This document shows, piece by piece, positions 35,712-44,620 of a DNA stretch of 64,000 nucleotides. This DNA comes from Chryseolinea serpens (GTDB lineage Bacteria; Bacteroidota; Bacteroidia; Cytophagales; Cyclobacteriaceae). A program made the position numbers and the translations under genes. The DNA lies in contig NZ_FQWQ01000001.1 of assembly GCF_900129725.1 (NCBI RefSeq), positions 3,286,001 through 3,350,000 of the forward strand. The letters run 5' to 3'. Each line of letters opens with the position of its first letter. The first letter of the stretch is position 1. The notes under the pieces are model-generated. The model saw nothing but the letters and a program-made list of their open reading frames with translations, had not been told where the DNA came from and ran no database searches.

Positions 35712-36137
35712 TTATTTAGCGACGAATGACTTCAGGTTTTCCAAAAAATAGCGGACCTCTTCTCTTAACAAGCTTATGGTGTCCGCGATGCGGCTTGTAC
35801 TTTGAACCATCTCCATGCGGGTGAGGGCACCGATGTTGCTTTCCAGAACGGTCATCGTCTTCACAAAGACAGGAGAAGCAAACAAGCCCATAGCCGACTT
35901 GATCTTATGAAGCTGCGCACGCACGCGCTCGCGGTCGTCGGTCCAGGCGGCGTCGGCAAGATCCTGTGTCATCGTTGGCATATGCTTGATAAACGCCGAG
36001 GCCGTGGCACGCATCACGCCGTCGTTGGAGCCTGTGAAGGAGAGAAATCTTTTTTCATCCAATACGATGAAAAGTGGACTTCCATCGGGAGCAGTTTCGG
36101 TGATGGTCGAGACAACCTCGTTAGATTTTGTTTTCAT
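35712..36137 (-). CDS. Hpt (histidine phosphotransfer) domain protein (141 aa)
   Basis: A single-domain helical protein. The segment RAQLHKIKSAMGLFASP has the His and following Lys/Gly spacing of the Hpt motif (HxxK/R-xxxxx-G/A), and the surrounding helices (AFIKHMPTMTQDLADAAW before, REEVRYFLENLKSF at the end) fit a four-helix bundle. It would pass phosphate between the receiver of the 978-residue kinase and the stand-alone receivers or the NarL-type regulator. The N-terminal 30 residues are an unrelated extension. Confidence 0.8.
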   Translation of the reverse strand: MKTKSNEVVSTITETAPDGSPLFIVLDEKRFLSFTGSNDGVMRATASAFIKHMPTMTQDLADAAWTDDRERVRAQLHKIKSAMGLFASPVFVKTMTVLESNIGALTRMEMVQSTSRIADTISLLREEVRYFLENLKSFVAK

Positions 36138-36324
36138 GGTATACAGAGTAATCGGTTATTTGTTGATCAAAATTGCAACCCCAGAGGGTGGCGAACATCA
36201 GTGGAGCACGGATTTTCAAAAATCAGGAAGTTGGCGGTGGCATCAGGAAATCCCTGATATGACAGTCCGGCCTAAACCGCCCAAACGACCCATCCGGGTG
36301 ACCATCCTAAACCAGGCAAGCTTT

Positions 36325-37083
36325 TCAGGGCATTAAATTGGGTATGGAGATCAGAAAGGTAGACCCCTTCCCTTCCAACGACCGCACGGTGATCGACCCT
36401 TTCATCTTATGGAGAACCTCCTTCACGATGTAGAGCCCCACTCCCGAACCGGTGGACTGCATCGAGCCACGATAGAACAGGTCAAAAATATGCGGGCGGA
36501 CCTGGTCCTCGATGCCCATGCCGTTGTCGCGCACCTGCACGGTGCAAAACGACGGGAACACTTTCACCTGGATGCGCACTTCCATCTGTTCTCTTTCATT
36601 GTTCCGAAAATGAATTGCATTTGAGATGAGGTGCGTCAAGATCACGCGGAAGCGGTTGTTGTCGGTGTAGAGGGGCACTGGCTGATCGCAGGTCACGGAA
36701 ACCTGAATGCGCTCGGCGTGCACCACGTCCTGGAAATCCTGCAATACTTCATCCACAACCGCTCTCACCTCCACCGGGTGGGCGACTACGCGCTGACGCG
36801 AATTCGAAAGGAATTGCTCGAAATCGTCGAGTAGCAATTCCATTTTGCTGCATGTTTTTTCGATCGACTCCAGAAAGAATTTCGGATCGATCTCCGGGTT
36901 GTTGGTGTTGCTCTTCAGCAGGTGGACCAGGCCGGCGATGGATTTCAACGGCGCCCGCAGGGTATGCGAGCAGCTATAAATAAATTGTTCGATCTCTCCT
37001 TTCGCCTTCACCAGCTCCAGCCCGGCAAGCGAAGTAACATTTTCCTGGGCAACGGTCCCGCCTTCAATCTTTGTGTCCCTCAT
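36325..37083 (-). CDS. Soluble sensor histidine kinase without input domain (252 aa)
   Basis: ATG 37083 (MRDTKIEGG) is chosen over a TTG further upstream. Almost the whole protein is catalytic: HisKA with FIYSCSHTLRAPLKSIAGL (His near 45; the Glu after His is Thr), and HATPase_c with RVILTHLISNAIHFRN, DNGMGIED and GSGVGLYIVKEVLHK. No PAS or membrane part is visible, so it must be activated by a partner. It lies between the NarL-type regulator upstream and the Hpt gene downstream. Confidence 0.88.
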   Translation of the reverse strand: MRDTKIEGGTVAQENVTSLAGLELVKAKGEIEQFIYSCSHTLRAPLKSIAGLVHLLKSNTNNPEIDPKFFLESIEKTCSKMELLLDDFEQFLSNSRQRVVAHPVEVRAVVDEVLQDFQDVVHAERIQVSVTCDQPVPLYTDNNRFRVILTHLISNAIHFRNNEREQMEVRIQVKVFPSFCTVQVRDNGMGIEDQVRPHIFDLFYRGSMQSTGSGVGLYIVKEVLHKMKGSITVRSLEGKGSTFLISIPNLMP

Positions 37084-37209
37084 CGTCGTGTTGATTTGAT
37101 GAGACAAAATTGCATTTTGGCCAGACCCCCTGCATCGGGGAGCGGCGGATTCTGAAAAATCAGGAATTTGTACGGGACATCAGGAAATAACTGAGGCTCC
37201 CAGACCAAC

Positions 37210-37884
37210 TCACTTCTTGCGGTTCACAGAAATGAGGTCGTGTTCGATGGCATATTTCACCAATTGCGCAGTGTTGGTGAGACCGAGTTTATCCTGGATG
37301 TGCATCTTGTGAGTTTCGACGGTCTTTACACTGATAAAAAGAATCTCGGCTGCTTCTTTCAGCGTTTTGCCGTCGGCGATGAGCACCAGCACTTCTTCTT
37401 CACGCTTTGTGAGCTCACTCGTCTTGCGCGTCGGAAGCCCCGTGCCGTCTTTCTCTTTTAAATAAAAATCCTGGAACACCAGGGCGGTGATCTCGGGACT
37501 GAAATGCCGCTCGCCTTTCATCACGGTTTGTATGGCCTGGAGCAAGGTCTCTTTGTCAGAATCTTTGGGAAGGTAGCCGTCGATGCCCGACTTTATGCCG
37601 GCCGTGATGAAGTCTTTGGTCACTTCGCCCGAGACGAGGATGATCTTGATCCTGGGGTTCTGCTCTTTGATCCAGCGGGTGGCTTCGATGCCCGTCATGC
37701 CTTTCATGACAATGTCCATGAGGATCAGGTCGGGCGCCTGGTCGTTGGCAAAGTTCACAGCGCCTTCGCCACTTTCGAGGGTGCCGACAATTTCGATGCC
37801 GGGTACGCTTCCAAGCATGGAGATCATGCCTTGCCGCATCAGGCCGTGATCGTCGACAATGAGTGTGCGGATAGTCCTTTCCAT
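37210..37884 (-). CDS. NarL/FixJ-family response regulator (224 aa)
   Basis: ATG 37884 (MERTIRTLIVDDHGLMRQG). The receiver has VDDHGLMRQG, DLILMDIVMKGMTG with the phosphoacceptor Asp, and YLPKDSD. The C-terminal LuxR-type helix-turn-helix reads ELTKREEEVLVLIADGKTLKEAAEILFIS, then VKTVETHKMHIQDKLG. It is the only DNA-binding regulator in the signalling cluster and the first gene of the minus-strand operon. The divergent neighbour is a lipoprotein gene with about 290 bases between. Confidence 0.93.
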   Translation of the reverse strand: MERTIRTLIVDDHGLMRQGMISMLGSVPGIEIVGTLESGEGAVNFANDQAPDLILMDIVMKGMTGIEATRWIKEQNPRIKIILVSGEVTKDFITAGIKSGIDGYLPKDSDKETLLQAIQTVMKGERHFSPEITALVFQDFYLKEKDGTGLPTRKTSELTKREEEVLVLIADGKTLKEAAEILFISVKTVETHKMHIQDKLGLTNTAQLVKYAIEHDLISVNRKK

Positions 37885-38177
37885 GATAAAAAACGGTTTA
37901 GTATGATCGCACGAAACGGCCTCCCCACCCCCTAGTGCCCATCCTAATTTAGAAACTTTGGCGGCGCCGAAAAAATGAAACGTCATAATTTATTCCCGGA
38001 CGTGTTGAAGGGAACACATGCCTTGCGCGGTAGTCGTTACCCATAGAGTTGTCCGTGTGCCGCGCAGCAGGAGCACCCCGAATTCCCATAGCCCTTAGGA
38101 GGGAAGCTTTCGAAAGCCTAAATTAGATCAGCAACGTATTTTTAGACCTTCAACGACGGCCTAACCTATTTTAGCTT

Positions 38178-38924
38178 ATGAAACACTCCCGTCAACTAGC
38201 CATCATACTTTTCGCGATCAGCGCGTGTGCGCCTTCACGTCGCGACGACACGGTTGATTATGCCACTGCCAAGCGCGCCATATTAGACATCGACTCCGTT
38301 ATGCGGGCGGCGCGTTTGGGCAAGCAGAACCTTGAGCAATACAAAAATTTGTGCGAAGACTCCGTCGTGGCGACCTACAACGAATGGTATGTGGAGTCGG
38401 CCGATGCGTTGGCTCGCGATCTATTGAATGGCGTCACAACACCTCGCCGGGATGTCAGATTTCATCTCTACGGAACAACGGCCATTTTAAGTTACCTGGA
38501 AACCCCGACGGAACACATCAATAATGATACGATCATTCATACTATTCGCATCACAAAAACTTTTGCCCTTCGCGATGGTCAATGGAAGATGGCGGCCATC
38601 AATATTAGTCCGCAGCACAAAAACTATTTTAAACCGCTCGCCAAACAACCCAAGATCGTAGCCGGCTATACCGGAGATTACCGATGGTCTCCCACCAATG
38701 GAATGCCCACGGTCATCAACTCAATTTATACCAGGGGCGATACGCTTTTTTTCAAGAACCCCGACACGGAGGGTATTCCCATGTTTGCTGTGGATGATTC
38801 TACATACATGGTAAAGGATGATTTGATCCGCACCCGGTTTGGCAAAGACCCGAAAGGCAAGGTGACGCATTTGATCTATGTGCTTGACGATGGCCAGACG
38901 ATCAGGCTACCAAAGGTGGAGTGA
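38178..38924 (+). CDS. Lipoprotein with NTF2-like (DUF4440/SnoaL) domain (248 aa)
   Basis: The signal peptide ends in the lipobox ISAC (Cys near residue 17). Residues 30-155 resemble the DUF4440/SnoaL-like fold: AILDIDSVMRAA at the start, a DSVVATYNEWYVESADAL helix, and TKTFALRDGQWKMAAINIS at the end. The C-terminal 85 residues form a beta-rich domain (GYTGDYRWSPTNGMP) such as those that follow peptidase or DUF4440 domains in Bacteroidota. No function is known. Confidence 0.7.
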   Translation: MKHSRQLAIILFAISACAPSRRDDTVDYATAKRAILDIDSVMRAARLGKQNLEQYKNLCEDSVVATYNEWYVESADALARDLLNGVTTPRRDVRFHLYGTTAILSYLETPTEHINNDTIIHTIRITKTFALRDGQWKMAAINISPQHKNYFKPLAKQPKIVAGYTGDYRWSPTNGMPTVINSIYTRGDTLFFKNPDTEGIPMFAVDDSTYMVKDDLIRTRFGKDPKGKVTHLIYVLDDGQTIRLPKVE

Positions 38925-38981
38925 TTCTCAACACAATGAAATTGGAATTCTCACGAGCGAATGCAGAAAATTATCGACCAA

Positions 38982-40235
38982 CTACAAATCGCTCCATTCG
39001 ATCATTGTTTCATAGGTCATTTCACAAAGCGCCCCTTTGATGGCGATGGATCCAGCCGCTATATCGACATGCATAACAACCTCCAATTCGTTAGGGGAAA
39101 TCCGGAGAATTTTATAGAATACAAGTGCATTGAAGATCAAATTGTCACCCTCCATTTTGCAGCCGATTATTTCAGGAACCTTTCTCTTTCCAGTGGCACA
39201 TATAACTTTCCCGCTATCGGTTAAATCCATGACGTCTATCATCTCCATTCCAAACATGCCCTGTGGTTTCTGTGCCGTCGGCGCGAGTTTCCAGTGCTTT
39301 AGCTTCCATACTTTGTGAAGGGAGGTTTGCTCTCGCACCGGCGGGCTGGCCGTTTGCGCGATGTGTTGCTTCAATACCTCAAGCAGTTCGGTCTCTGTCT
39401 TTGAAAACGGCTTGATCCATTCCGAAAACCCAAATCGCTGATCTCCGCGCAGCGGGCATCTCGGCGGCACGGATGGCCCAAACAATCCCGTGTAAATTGA
39501 GTCGCTGTACGCATCGATGTTGCCACCATAGGTCTGGACGTAGGCTGAGATGCCATCGATGGTGGAAATACCGATGTCGTAGGGAATAAATTTATACGTG
39601 GGGAACCATTCTTTGATCTTGGTCTGTAATTGAAGGAACGCCAATTCATATTCAAACACGGGCGAGACCGTCGCGACGTGATTGGCGTGATAGGACAGGA
39701 TGCGGGTTTCCTCATTTTTAGACGGACCCATTTTTGTTGGCAGCTTCACTTCCGAACGATCCATGGCATAAACCGTGTAGTAGGGACCAAAGACACTAAT
39801 AAAATAATGCAACATTTTTGTCTTGGCATACTCCGGGGTCACCAGTTTATCGATCGTAACGCCTCCGCCAAAACAAGTATCGACCAAGGTGTGTGCATCG
39901 TCCATTTTCTTGTCTATTGATCCCTGCAAAAACTTTTGAAACGCGGTCCACCGTTCTTTGTAGTTCCTCTTGTTAAAGAAATTCTCATCGACAAGCTGGT
40001 TTATCTTTTTATAACCATCAAACGTCTTAAGGGTCTCCCGTGTATATTGTTTATATCCCCCTTCAATAGGATAGTACTCTTTTATGGTATCGTAGATGGC
40101 GCGAAAATCATAATCGTATAACTCGGGTTGAAATTCCATGCGACGGTAATTAAGACAAGAAGATAACAAGAGAAACAGCGCTTGAACGATCCTCGCCACA
40201 AAAGCTGTCCGGGGAAATTCCGGAAAAAAATTCAC
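38982..40235 (-). CDS. Predicted lipoprotein of unknown function (417 aa)
   Basis: The frame starts at GTG 40235; the N-terminus (RIVQALFLLLSSC) has a lipobox Cys near residue 27. The following 260 residues contain YDYDFRAIYDTIKEYYPIEG and DAHTLVDTCFGGGVTIDKL, reminiscent of the N-terminal and tricorn-core parts of C-terminal processing peptidase-like proteins, though no catalytic Ser-Lys is evident. The C-terminal 150 residues are beta-rich. I do not recognise a named family. It is convergent with the upstream lipoprotein gene. Confidence 0.55.
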   Translation of the reverse strand: MNFFPEFPRTAFVARIVQALFLLLSSCLNYRRMEFQPELYDYDFRAIYDTIKEYYPIEGGYKQYTRETLKTFDGYKKINQLVDENFFNKRNYKERWTAFQKFLQGSIDKKMDDAHTLVDTCFGGGVTIDKLVTPEYAKTKMLHYFISVFGPYYTVYAMDRSEVKLPTKMGPSKNEETRILSYHANHVATVSPVFEYELAFLQLQTKIKEWFPTYKFIPYDIGISTIDGISAYVQTYGGNIDAYSDSIYTGLFGPSVPPRCPLRGDQRFGFSEWIKPFSKTETELLEVLKQHIAQTASPPVREQTSLHKVWKLKHWKLAPTAQKPQGMFGMEMIDVMDLTDSGKVICATGKRKVPEIIGCKMEGDNLIFNALVFYKILRISPNELEVVMHVDIAAGSIAIKGALCEMTYETMIEWSDL

Positions 40236-40362
40236 ATTAATTTCTTTATCTCACCATTTTTCACAAGATTTCCTGATCGCGTGATTTCACGGGTGGCCTG
40301 GACGGATCAATTCCCCGCGCCGTGAAAATCATATCAGCGCTAGAATTTGACAAGTCTGCAAC

Positions 40363-41130
40363 ATGCCTTATCCCTTGCCCTTCAGTTCTCCCGGTTTCAG
40401 CATGAAGGCGCACCTCTTTTTTGAAACCCTTGCCTTTTTTGCAGGCTATCGATATTTCGTTTACCTGAGAAAAACAAAGTCAGACCCCATACCGGAAACC
40501 AAACGCATCTGGATCATCATTGCAGCCGCATTTGGAGCGTTCTTCTTTTCGAGACTGTTGGGCTCCCTGGAAGATCCGATCCAATTCATCAACTCCCCCG
40601 CGCCGTTGATTTATTTCTACGCCAATAAAACCATCGTTGGCGGCTTATTGGGTGCATTGATCACGGTTGAACTCACAAAAAAAATACTGCATGAAAAATC
40701 TTCTTCGGGCGACCTGTTCACCTATCCCCTCATCCTTGCCATGATCATCGGGAGAGTTGGATGTTTTTTGGCGGGTGTTACGGAGCCTACCTATGGCGTT
40801 GCCTCATCCCTGCCCTGGGCCATAGATTTGGGTGATGGCGTGCCTCGCCACCCCATAGCCCTGTATGAAATTGTGTTTCTTGTTGCCCTCTGGATCAGTC
40901 TTGTTCAAATCGAAAAGCCAGTTACCCTGGCCAATGGGGTGAGATTCAAAATGTTTATGATCGGCTATCTCGTTTTCAGGTTATTCATCGAGTGGATAAA
41001 ACCTGCGCATTTTTTCTCCATCGGCATCACCACCATTCAACTGGCGTGTCTCGCCGGGTTATTCTACTATTATAAAACGGTATATTTCCTTGCCTTAAGG
41101 CCATCGAAACTTATTGTGCAGGCGGATTGA
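40363..41130 (+). CDS. Second Lgt-like membrane protein
   Basis: 255 residues, paralogous over its whole length to 10900-11661: LAFFAGYRYFVYLRKTKSDP against LAFFSAYRYYVYLRKNRLDP, HEKSSSGDLFTYPLILAMIIGR against HEKNSSGDLFTLPIILGIFIGR. Lgt marks are IGRVGCFLAGVTEPTYG, RHPIALYEI and FRLFIEWIK. As in the first copy the canonical F-H-G-G-L histidine is missing (segment GGLLGALIT) and the GNF Asn is Cys. Here no radical SAM gene follows; an 91-residue membrane protein does, 84 bases downstream. The shared substitutions indicate a subfamily with its own function. Confidence 0.78.
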   Translation: MPYPLPFSSPGFSMKAHLFFETLAFFAGYRYFVYLRKTKSDPIPETKRIWIIIAAAFGAFFFSRLLGSLEDPIQFINSPAPLIYFYANKTIVGGLLGALITVELTKKILHEKSSSGDLFTYPLILAMIIGRVGCFLAGVTEPTYGVASSLPWAIDLGDGVPRHPIALYEIVFLVALWISLVQIEKPVTLANGVRFKMFMIGYLVFRLFIEWIKPAHFFSIGITTIQLACLAGLFYYYKTVYFLALRPSKLIVQAD

Positions 41131-41214
41131 AAAAAATGTATATCATGATCACACCATCAGCCTTGCCATCGTCATTGAAGAATTGTTTAACAACGAGCCA
41201 TAACAGGGTCCACT

Positions 41215-41490
41215 ATGAATAAACTAGGTAAAGTAGCAGGCATAAATCTATTGATCTTATTTTGCTACATGATATTCATCTATATCAGCAACAAAGGCAC
41301 GGGTGAAGCCGAGCTTGGCATTTTGATCTTGGCCGCGTTCTGCATCACGATTCATGTTTTTCTAAACTTCGGGCTTGGAATTTATTTTGTGTTCAGACAC
41401 GACAAGGCCCTAGGTCGGGCATTTTTTTTGAGCGCAGGCATCGTCTTGGTTGTTGGCTTCTCATCATGCTTGGGCAGTGTTGCCCTGTAA
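41215..41490 (+). CDS. Small membrane protein (91 aa)
   Basis: Three hydrophobic segments (about 8-24, 35-58, 70-90). The product starts MNKLGKVAGINLLILFCYMI and ends FSSCLGSVAL. No family is recognised. Its place after an Lgt-like gene parallels the 58-residue protein near the first Lgt-like gene, although the sequences are not obviously related. Confidence 0.6.
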   Translation: MNKLGKVAGINLLILFCYMIFIYISNKGTGEAELGILILAAFCITIHVFLNFGLGIYFVFRHDKALGRAFFLSAGIVLVVGFSSCLGSVAL

Positions 41491-41559
41491 GATTTGAAGC
41501 ATGTCCGGGATTCGTCAAGAACATTTCGCCAATGCCTACACAGCCATTCTCCGCGACCG

Positions 41560-42615
41560 TCACTCATAAACCTCAAAGGCATCGATAATGTCCAGGTAAA
41601 CCCCGTCAAAACCCGCAGTTAATATTTTCTTCAGATACGATTGATCGTTGCCGAAAATAATGTGCTGCCATTCCGGGTCCCAGTATTTCACTTTGAAGTT
41701 CCCCGGCCAATCCGGATTTTCGGCATCCATCCAGGGGGGCTTGGTGGTGTTCCAGGCGGCTTGCCAATAGTAGCGATAATTTTCCGCTTCGCCGATGGAC
41801 ATATACGAAATGACCAGCCGCTTTCCGCCATTGGCCTTGCTCTTCAATTGCGCCACTTCCGCTTCTGTGAAGGCTGTGCCATCCGTAAAGAACAAGTCCA
41901 TGATCAGGAGATCATAGTTTGTGGCCTTCACCGCGTTTATGAAATCTGTTTTGGTGGGAAAATCAGCCGGGTTGATGAGATACAAAAAATTCTTCACCTG
42001 CGACAACGAAGTCACCACCGCATTGTTTTCTCCGTGGATCGGGTTCGGAACTGTTGGGATGACGTTCAGTTCTCTTTGTGTGGCGGCAAAGGAGACATAG
42101 CCGGCGTTGCTGTTTTGAAGATAGGAGTCCTCGATGTTTGAAGTTGTGGAGCAATAGTCGGTTACCAATATGGTGTTGCCGGCGTTCTTTGAAATATCCA
42201 ATAGCTCTTTCAAATAAGTGCGCACGTCGCTGGGTGTAGCCTGGTCGTCGTTGTCATAGCCGTACCACAGATCTTCCTGGCCGTTGGCGTCGATCGCATT
42301 TAAATAGGCCGTGTGGGGTGCGCCGGAATTGTCGCCGTTGGTGCTGACCAATTCGATCCCGTTTTGTGGAATGATGTTGAAGGTTGGATTTGCTGCTTTG
42401 GCATATTGGCTTATGCTGATCACGAAGTCTCGCATTTTCTGCTTGAATTCGGTGTCGCCGACGGTGCCCTTATCTTCCTCATCATCTTTGCAGGAAACGA
42501 ACGACGTGGTTGCCATGCATCCAAACATTAGTGTTATCAACAAGGCTTTGTTTGTTTGTAAAAACACCTTATGAAAACTCGATCGTGTTTGGGCAGAGGG
42601 TTGGTGGCGTTTCAT
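41560..42615 (-). CDS. GH114-like (endo-alpha-1,4-polygalactosaminidase / TM1410 family) lipoprotein
   Basis: 351 residues with a long N-terminal extension and a lipoprotein signal (MATTSFVSC, Cys near residue 42, then an acidic KDDEED). The TIM-barrel of the TM1410/GH114 family is visible: NTILVTDYC, VKNFLYLINPADFPT, YDLLIMDLFFTDG, RLVISYMSIGEAENYRYYW (catalytic Glu region), WDAENPDWPGNFKVKYWDP-like WMDAENPDWPGNFKVKYWDP, and AGFDGVYLDIIDAFEVYE at the end. Fungal members cut polygalactosamine; the bacterial substrate is less certain. It stands alone. Confidence 0.8.
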   Translation of the reverse strand: MKRHQPSAQTRSSFHKVFLQTNKALLITLMFGCMATTSFVSCKDDEEDKGTVGDTEFKQKMRDFVISISQYAKAANPTFNIIPQNGIELVSTNGDNSGAPHTAYLNAIDANGQEDLWYGYDNDDQATPSDVRTYLKELLDISKNAGNTILVTDYCSTTSNIEDSYLQNSNAGYVSFAATQRELNVIPTVPNPIHGENNAVVTSLSQVKNFLYLINPADFPTKTDFINAVKATNYDLLIMDLFFTDGTAFTEAEVAQLKSKANGGKRLVISYMSIGEAENYRYYWQAAWNTTKPPWMDAENPDWPGNFKVKYWDPEWQHIIFGNDQSYLKKILTAGFDGVYLDIIDAFEVYE

Positions 42616-42813
42616 AGCAAGACGATTTATAAAGAGAACGATATTTATAAGGAGAACGACATTTAAATGTACTCATTTAAATCGCGAGCAAGCAATAACC
42701 CTTTCGGGTGATCGATAAACCTGAAAAAGTTTACCAGACAAAACCGACGGCCTTTCAGAAAAAGCTGGAAAATTCTGAAAGCGTTGATACCTTAGAAGAG
42801 AAAAACAAGCCCT

Positions 42814-43281
42814 ATGAGCACTCCAGTTTCTTCGACATCTCCCGAGAGTCTATCGACCGCCATGCAGGGTATCTGGTGGTTGGTTTCGCGTGAGGATTAT
42901 ACAAAAGATGGACAGCGGAGGACCGATCCTGTGTTGGGTTCGGATCCGATCGGGATTCTTTCGTATGCAAAGGATCGTTTTTCCGCTCAGTTTATGAAAC
43001 GCGACCGCACAGAAGCGTCCGGTCAACCGGTGTTTGGTGCGGGGCAAAATAATACCAGCGCTGTGGGGGGTTATGATGCTTATTTTGGGACGTATGTTGT
43101 GGATAAGAGGACCGGGACTGTTGCACATACTCTTGTCGGGTCTATCACGGCTGCCAATATTGGGATGACGGTTTATCGGGATTTGAAGGTTGAGAATAAT
43201 CGGTTGACGATTCAGTTGGAGACGTCGACGCCGGAGGGTGAGGGGGTTGTTCGGACTTTGGTTTGGGAAAGGATTAGTTGA
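42814..43281 (+). CDS. Lipocalin-like domain protein (155 aa)
   Basis: No export signal. After a Ser/Thr/Pro-rich start the sequence has the pattern of the Lipocalin_5 family: MQGIWWLVSREDYTKDGQ, PIGILSYAKDRFSAQFMKRDR, GYDAYFGTYVVDKRTGTVAHTL, DLKVENNRLTIQLET and a terminal TLVWERIS. Members are often annotated as small-molecule binding proteins or as part of epimerase-like enzymes; no substrate can be proposed. Confidence 0.75.
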   Translation: MSTPVSSTSPESLSTAMQGIWWLVSREDYTKDGQRRTDPVLGSDPIGILSYAKDRFSAQFMKRDRTEASGQPVFGAGQNNTSAVGGYDAYFGTYVVDKRTGTVAHTLVGSITAANIGMTVYRDLKVENNRLTIQLETSTPEGEGVVRTLVWERIS

Positions 43282-43348
43282 TTTTTTTTGTTGTGATGAA
43301 CGTCATTTTGATGTGTCGTCGAGGAAGAGAAGAGAATGCAATTGTGCT

Positions 43349-43575
43349 GAACGTTCGGTGGGATAGTTTGTTTGGAGCGAAAAGCTTTTCGCGCATTTCA
43401 TAGCTCCGCTCCGGGGCCGCGGGGGCCCCGCATGTTCCCATCAGGGCTTAACCCTATCCGTGCATGCCACTGCCAGGCCAAAGATAGGCTTAGGCCCTGA
43501 TGGGAACATGCTGGAATTGGTGTGGGGGTGGGTTAGGGTGGGTGCGTTTGGGTGCGGGGGTGGGTTTGTAAATGG
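43349..43575 (+). repeat. Palindromic repeat, copy 1 (core 43431-43512)
   Basis: The 82-base core is bounded by GCATG/CATGC and has arms CATGTTCCCATCAGGGC and GCCCTGATGGGAACATG that pair with few mismatches, around GCATGCCACTGCCAGGC. Upstream it carries cgcgcatttcatagctccgc and a GGGGCC/GGCCCC palindrome; downstream it has a tail of GT-rich bases starting tggaattggtgtggg. Same orientation as copy 2, on the other side of the ADP-ribosylglycohydrolase gene. No coding capacity. Confidence 0.9.
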
Positions 43576-43700
43576 CGTTTGATTTAGTAGAGAGGGATTA
43601 GGGAAGTAAATTCTTTGGAAGCAGGAAAAAAGTGAGACCTTGCTTTGGGGAGCCGTCTGCGTGACTGAGACGGCCGATGTATATAATAATTGAAGTCTTC

Positions 43701-44576
43701 ATGAGTTTAAGGGAAAAATTAAAGGGTTGTTTGGTGTTGGGGGCTATTGGTGATTCCATCGGGAGCCGGTTTGAGGGAAATGGGCCTGTTGAAAAAGTAA
43801 GCTATGATTTTCATTGGTCGGTCTCCGACGACACGCAATTGACGTTGGCTACGTGTGAGGCAATCTATGCTTCCGAAAAGGTAATGCCCGAGTTGGTCGC
43901 CATGAAATTTCTGGAGTGGTTTAATCGGCGGAAGTTAACGGGGTTAGGGTCCAGCACTTTAAAGGCGCTGAGAGAATTGCAAGTTGGGGGTCATTGGGCG
44001 TTGGTTGGAAATACGGGCGAACGTGCTGCAGGAAATGGTGCCGCGATGAGGATTGCACCGCTTGCATTCAAACGAAACATGAGCCGGACGACCATTAAAG
44101 ATGTCTGTTCGATTACACATAAAAATGATGAAGCGTATACGGGTGGACTAGCAATCTATTACTCCATACGAAATGCGCTTGATGGTGGATGGAAAGGCGG
44201 TCAGGATTTAATTGAGAAAATCGTTGACGAATTACCCGATACGAATGTCAGAGATAGATTAATGGAGTTGCAAGAATTGAAACAGCTTTCGCTTGTCGAA
44301 ATAGGGCAGCGCTTTAAGCCAACGGGCTATGTGGTTGATTCAGTTCCTGTTTCTGTGTTTGCGGCACAACAGATTGGCAAACTTGGAGCGGATCAGATAT
44401 TCCAGGAGTTGGTCAAGATGGGAGGCGACACTGACACGACATGTTCGATGACGGGGCAAATTATTGGGACGCTGCTTGGGTATAATGAGATTCCAATGGA
44501 ATGGATGGAGAAATATAATAGTGATTTGAGGGTTAAGGAGTCTGTGGATTTGTTCGTTGAGGGATGGAGGGAATAG
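43701..44576 (+). CDS. ADP-ribosylglycohydrolase (DraG/ARH family)
   Basis: ATG 43701 (MSLREKLKGCLVLGAIGDSIG), 291 residues; an ATG eight codons upstream is less likely. Family motifs: GAIGDSIG (metal and ribose binding), WSVSDDTQLTL (S-D-D-T metal ligands), GERAAGNGAAMRIAPLA, ITHKNDEAY, and the C-terminal GGDTDTTCSMTGQIIG (G-D-T-D-T ligands). These dimagnesium enzymes remove ADP-ribose from proteins, or hydrolyse related compounds. No matching ADP-ribosyltransferase or DarT-like gene is adjacent. The gene is flanked by two direct copies of the palindromic repeat (43431-43512 and 44704-44785) and its base composition is lower in GC than the neighbours, both hinting at acquisition. Confidence 0.93.
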   Translation: MSLREKLKGCLVLGAIGDSIGSRFEGNGPVEKVSYDFHWSVSDDTQLTLATCEAIYASEKVMPELVAMKFLEWFNRRKLTGLGSSTLKALRELQVGGHWALVGNTGERAAGNGAAMRIAPLAFKRNMSRTTIKDVCSITHKNDEAYTGGLAIYYSIRNALDGGWKGGQDLIEKIVDELPDTNVRDRLMELQELKQLSLVEIGQRFKPTGYVVDSVPVSVFAAQQIGKLGADQIFQELVKMGGDTDTTCSMTGQIIGTLLGYNEIPMEWMEKYNSDLRVKESVDLFVEGWRE

Positions 44577-44620
44577 TTGAAGGCGTTCTCTGCTGAAATC
44601 GCTTACTCTATTTTCTTACC

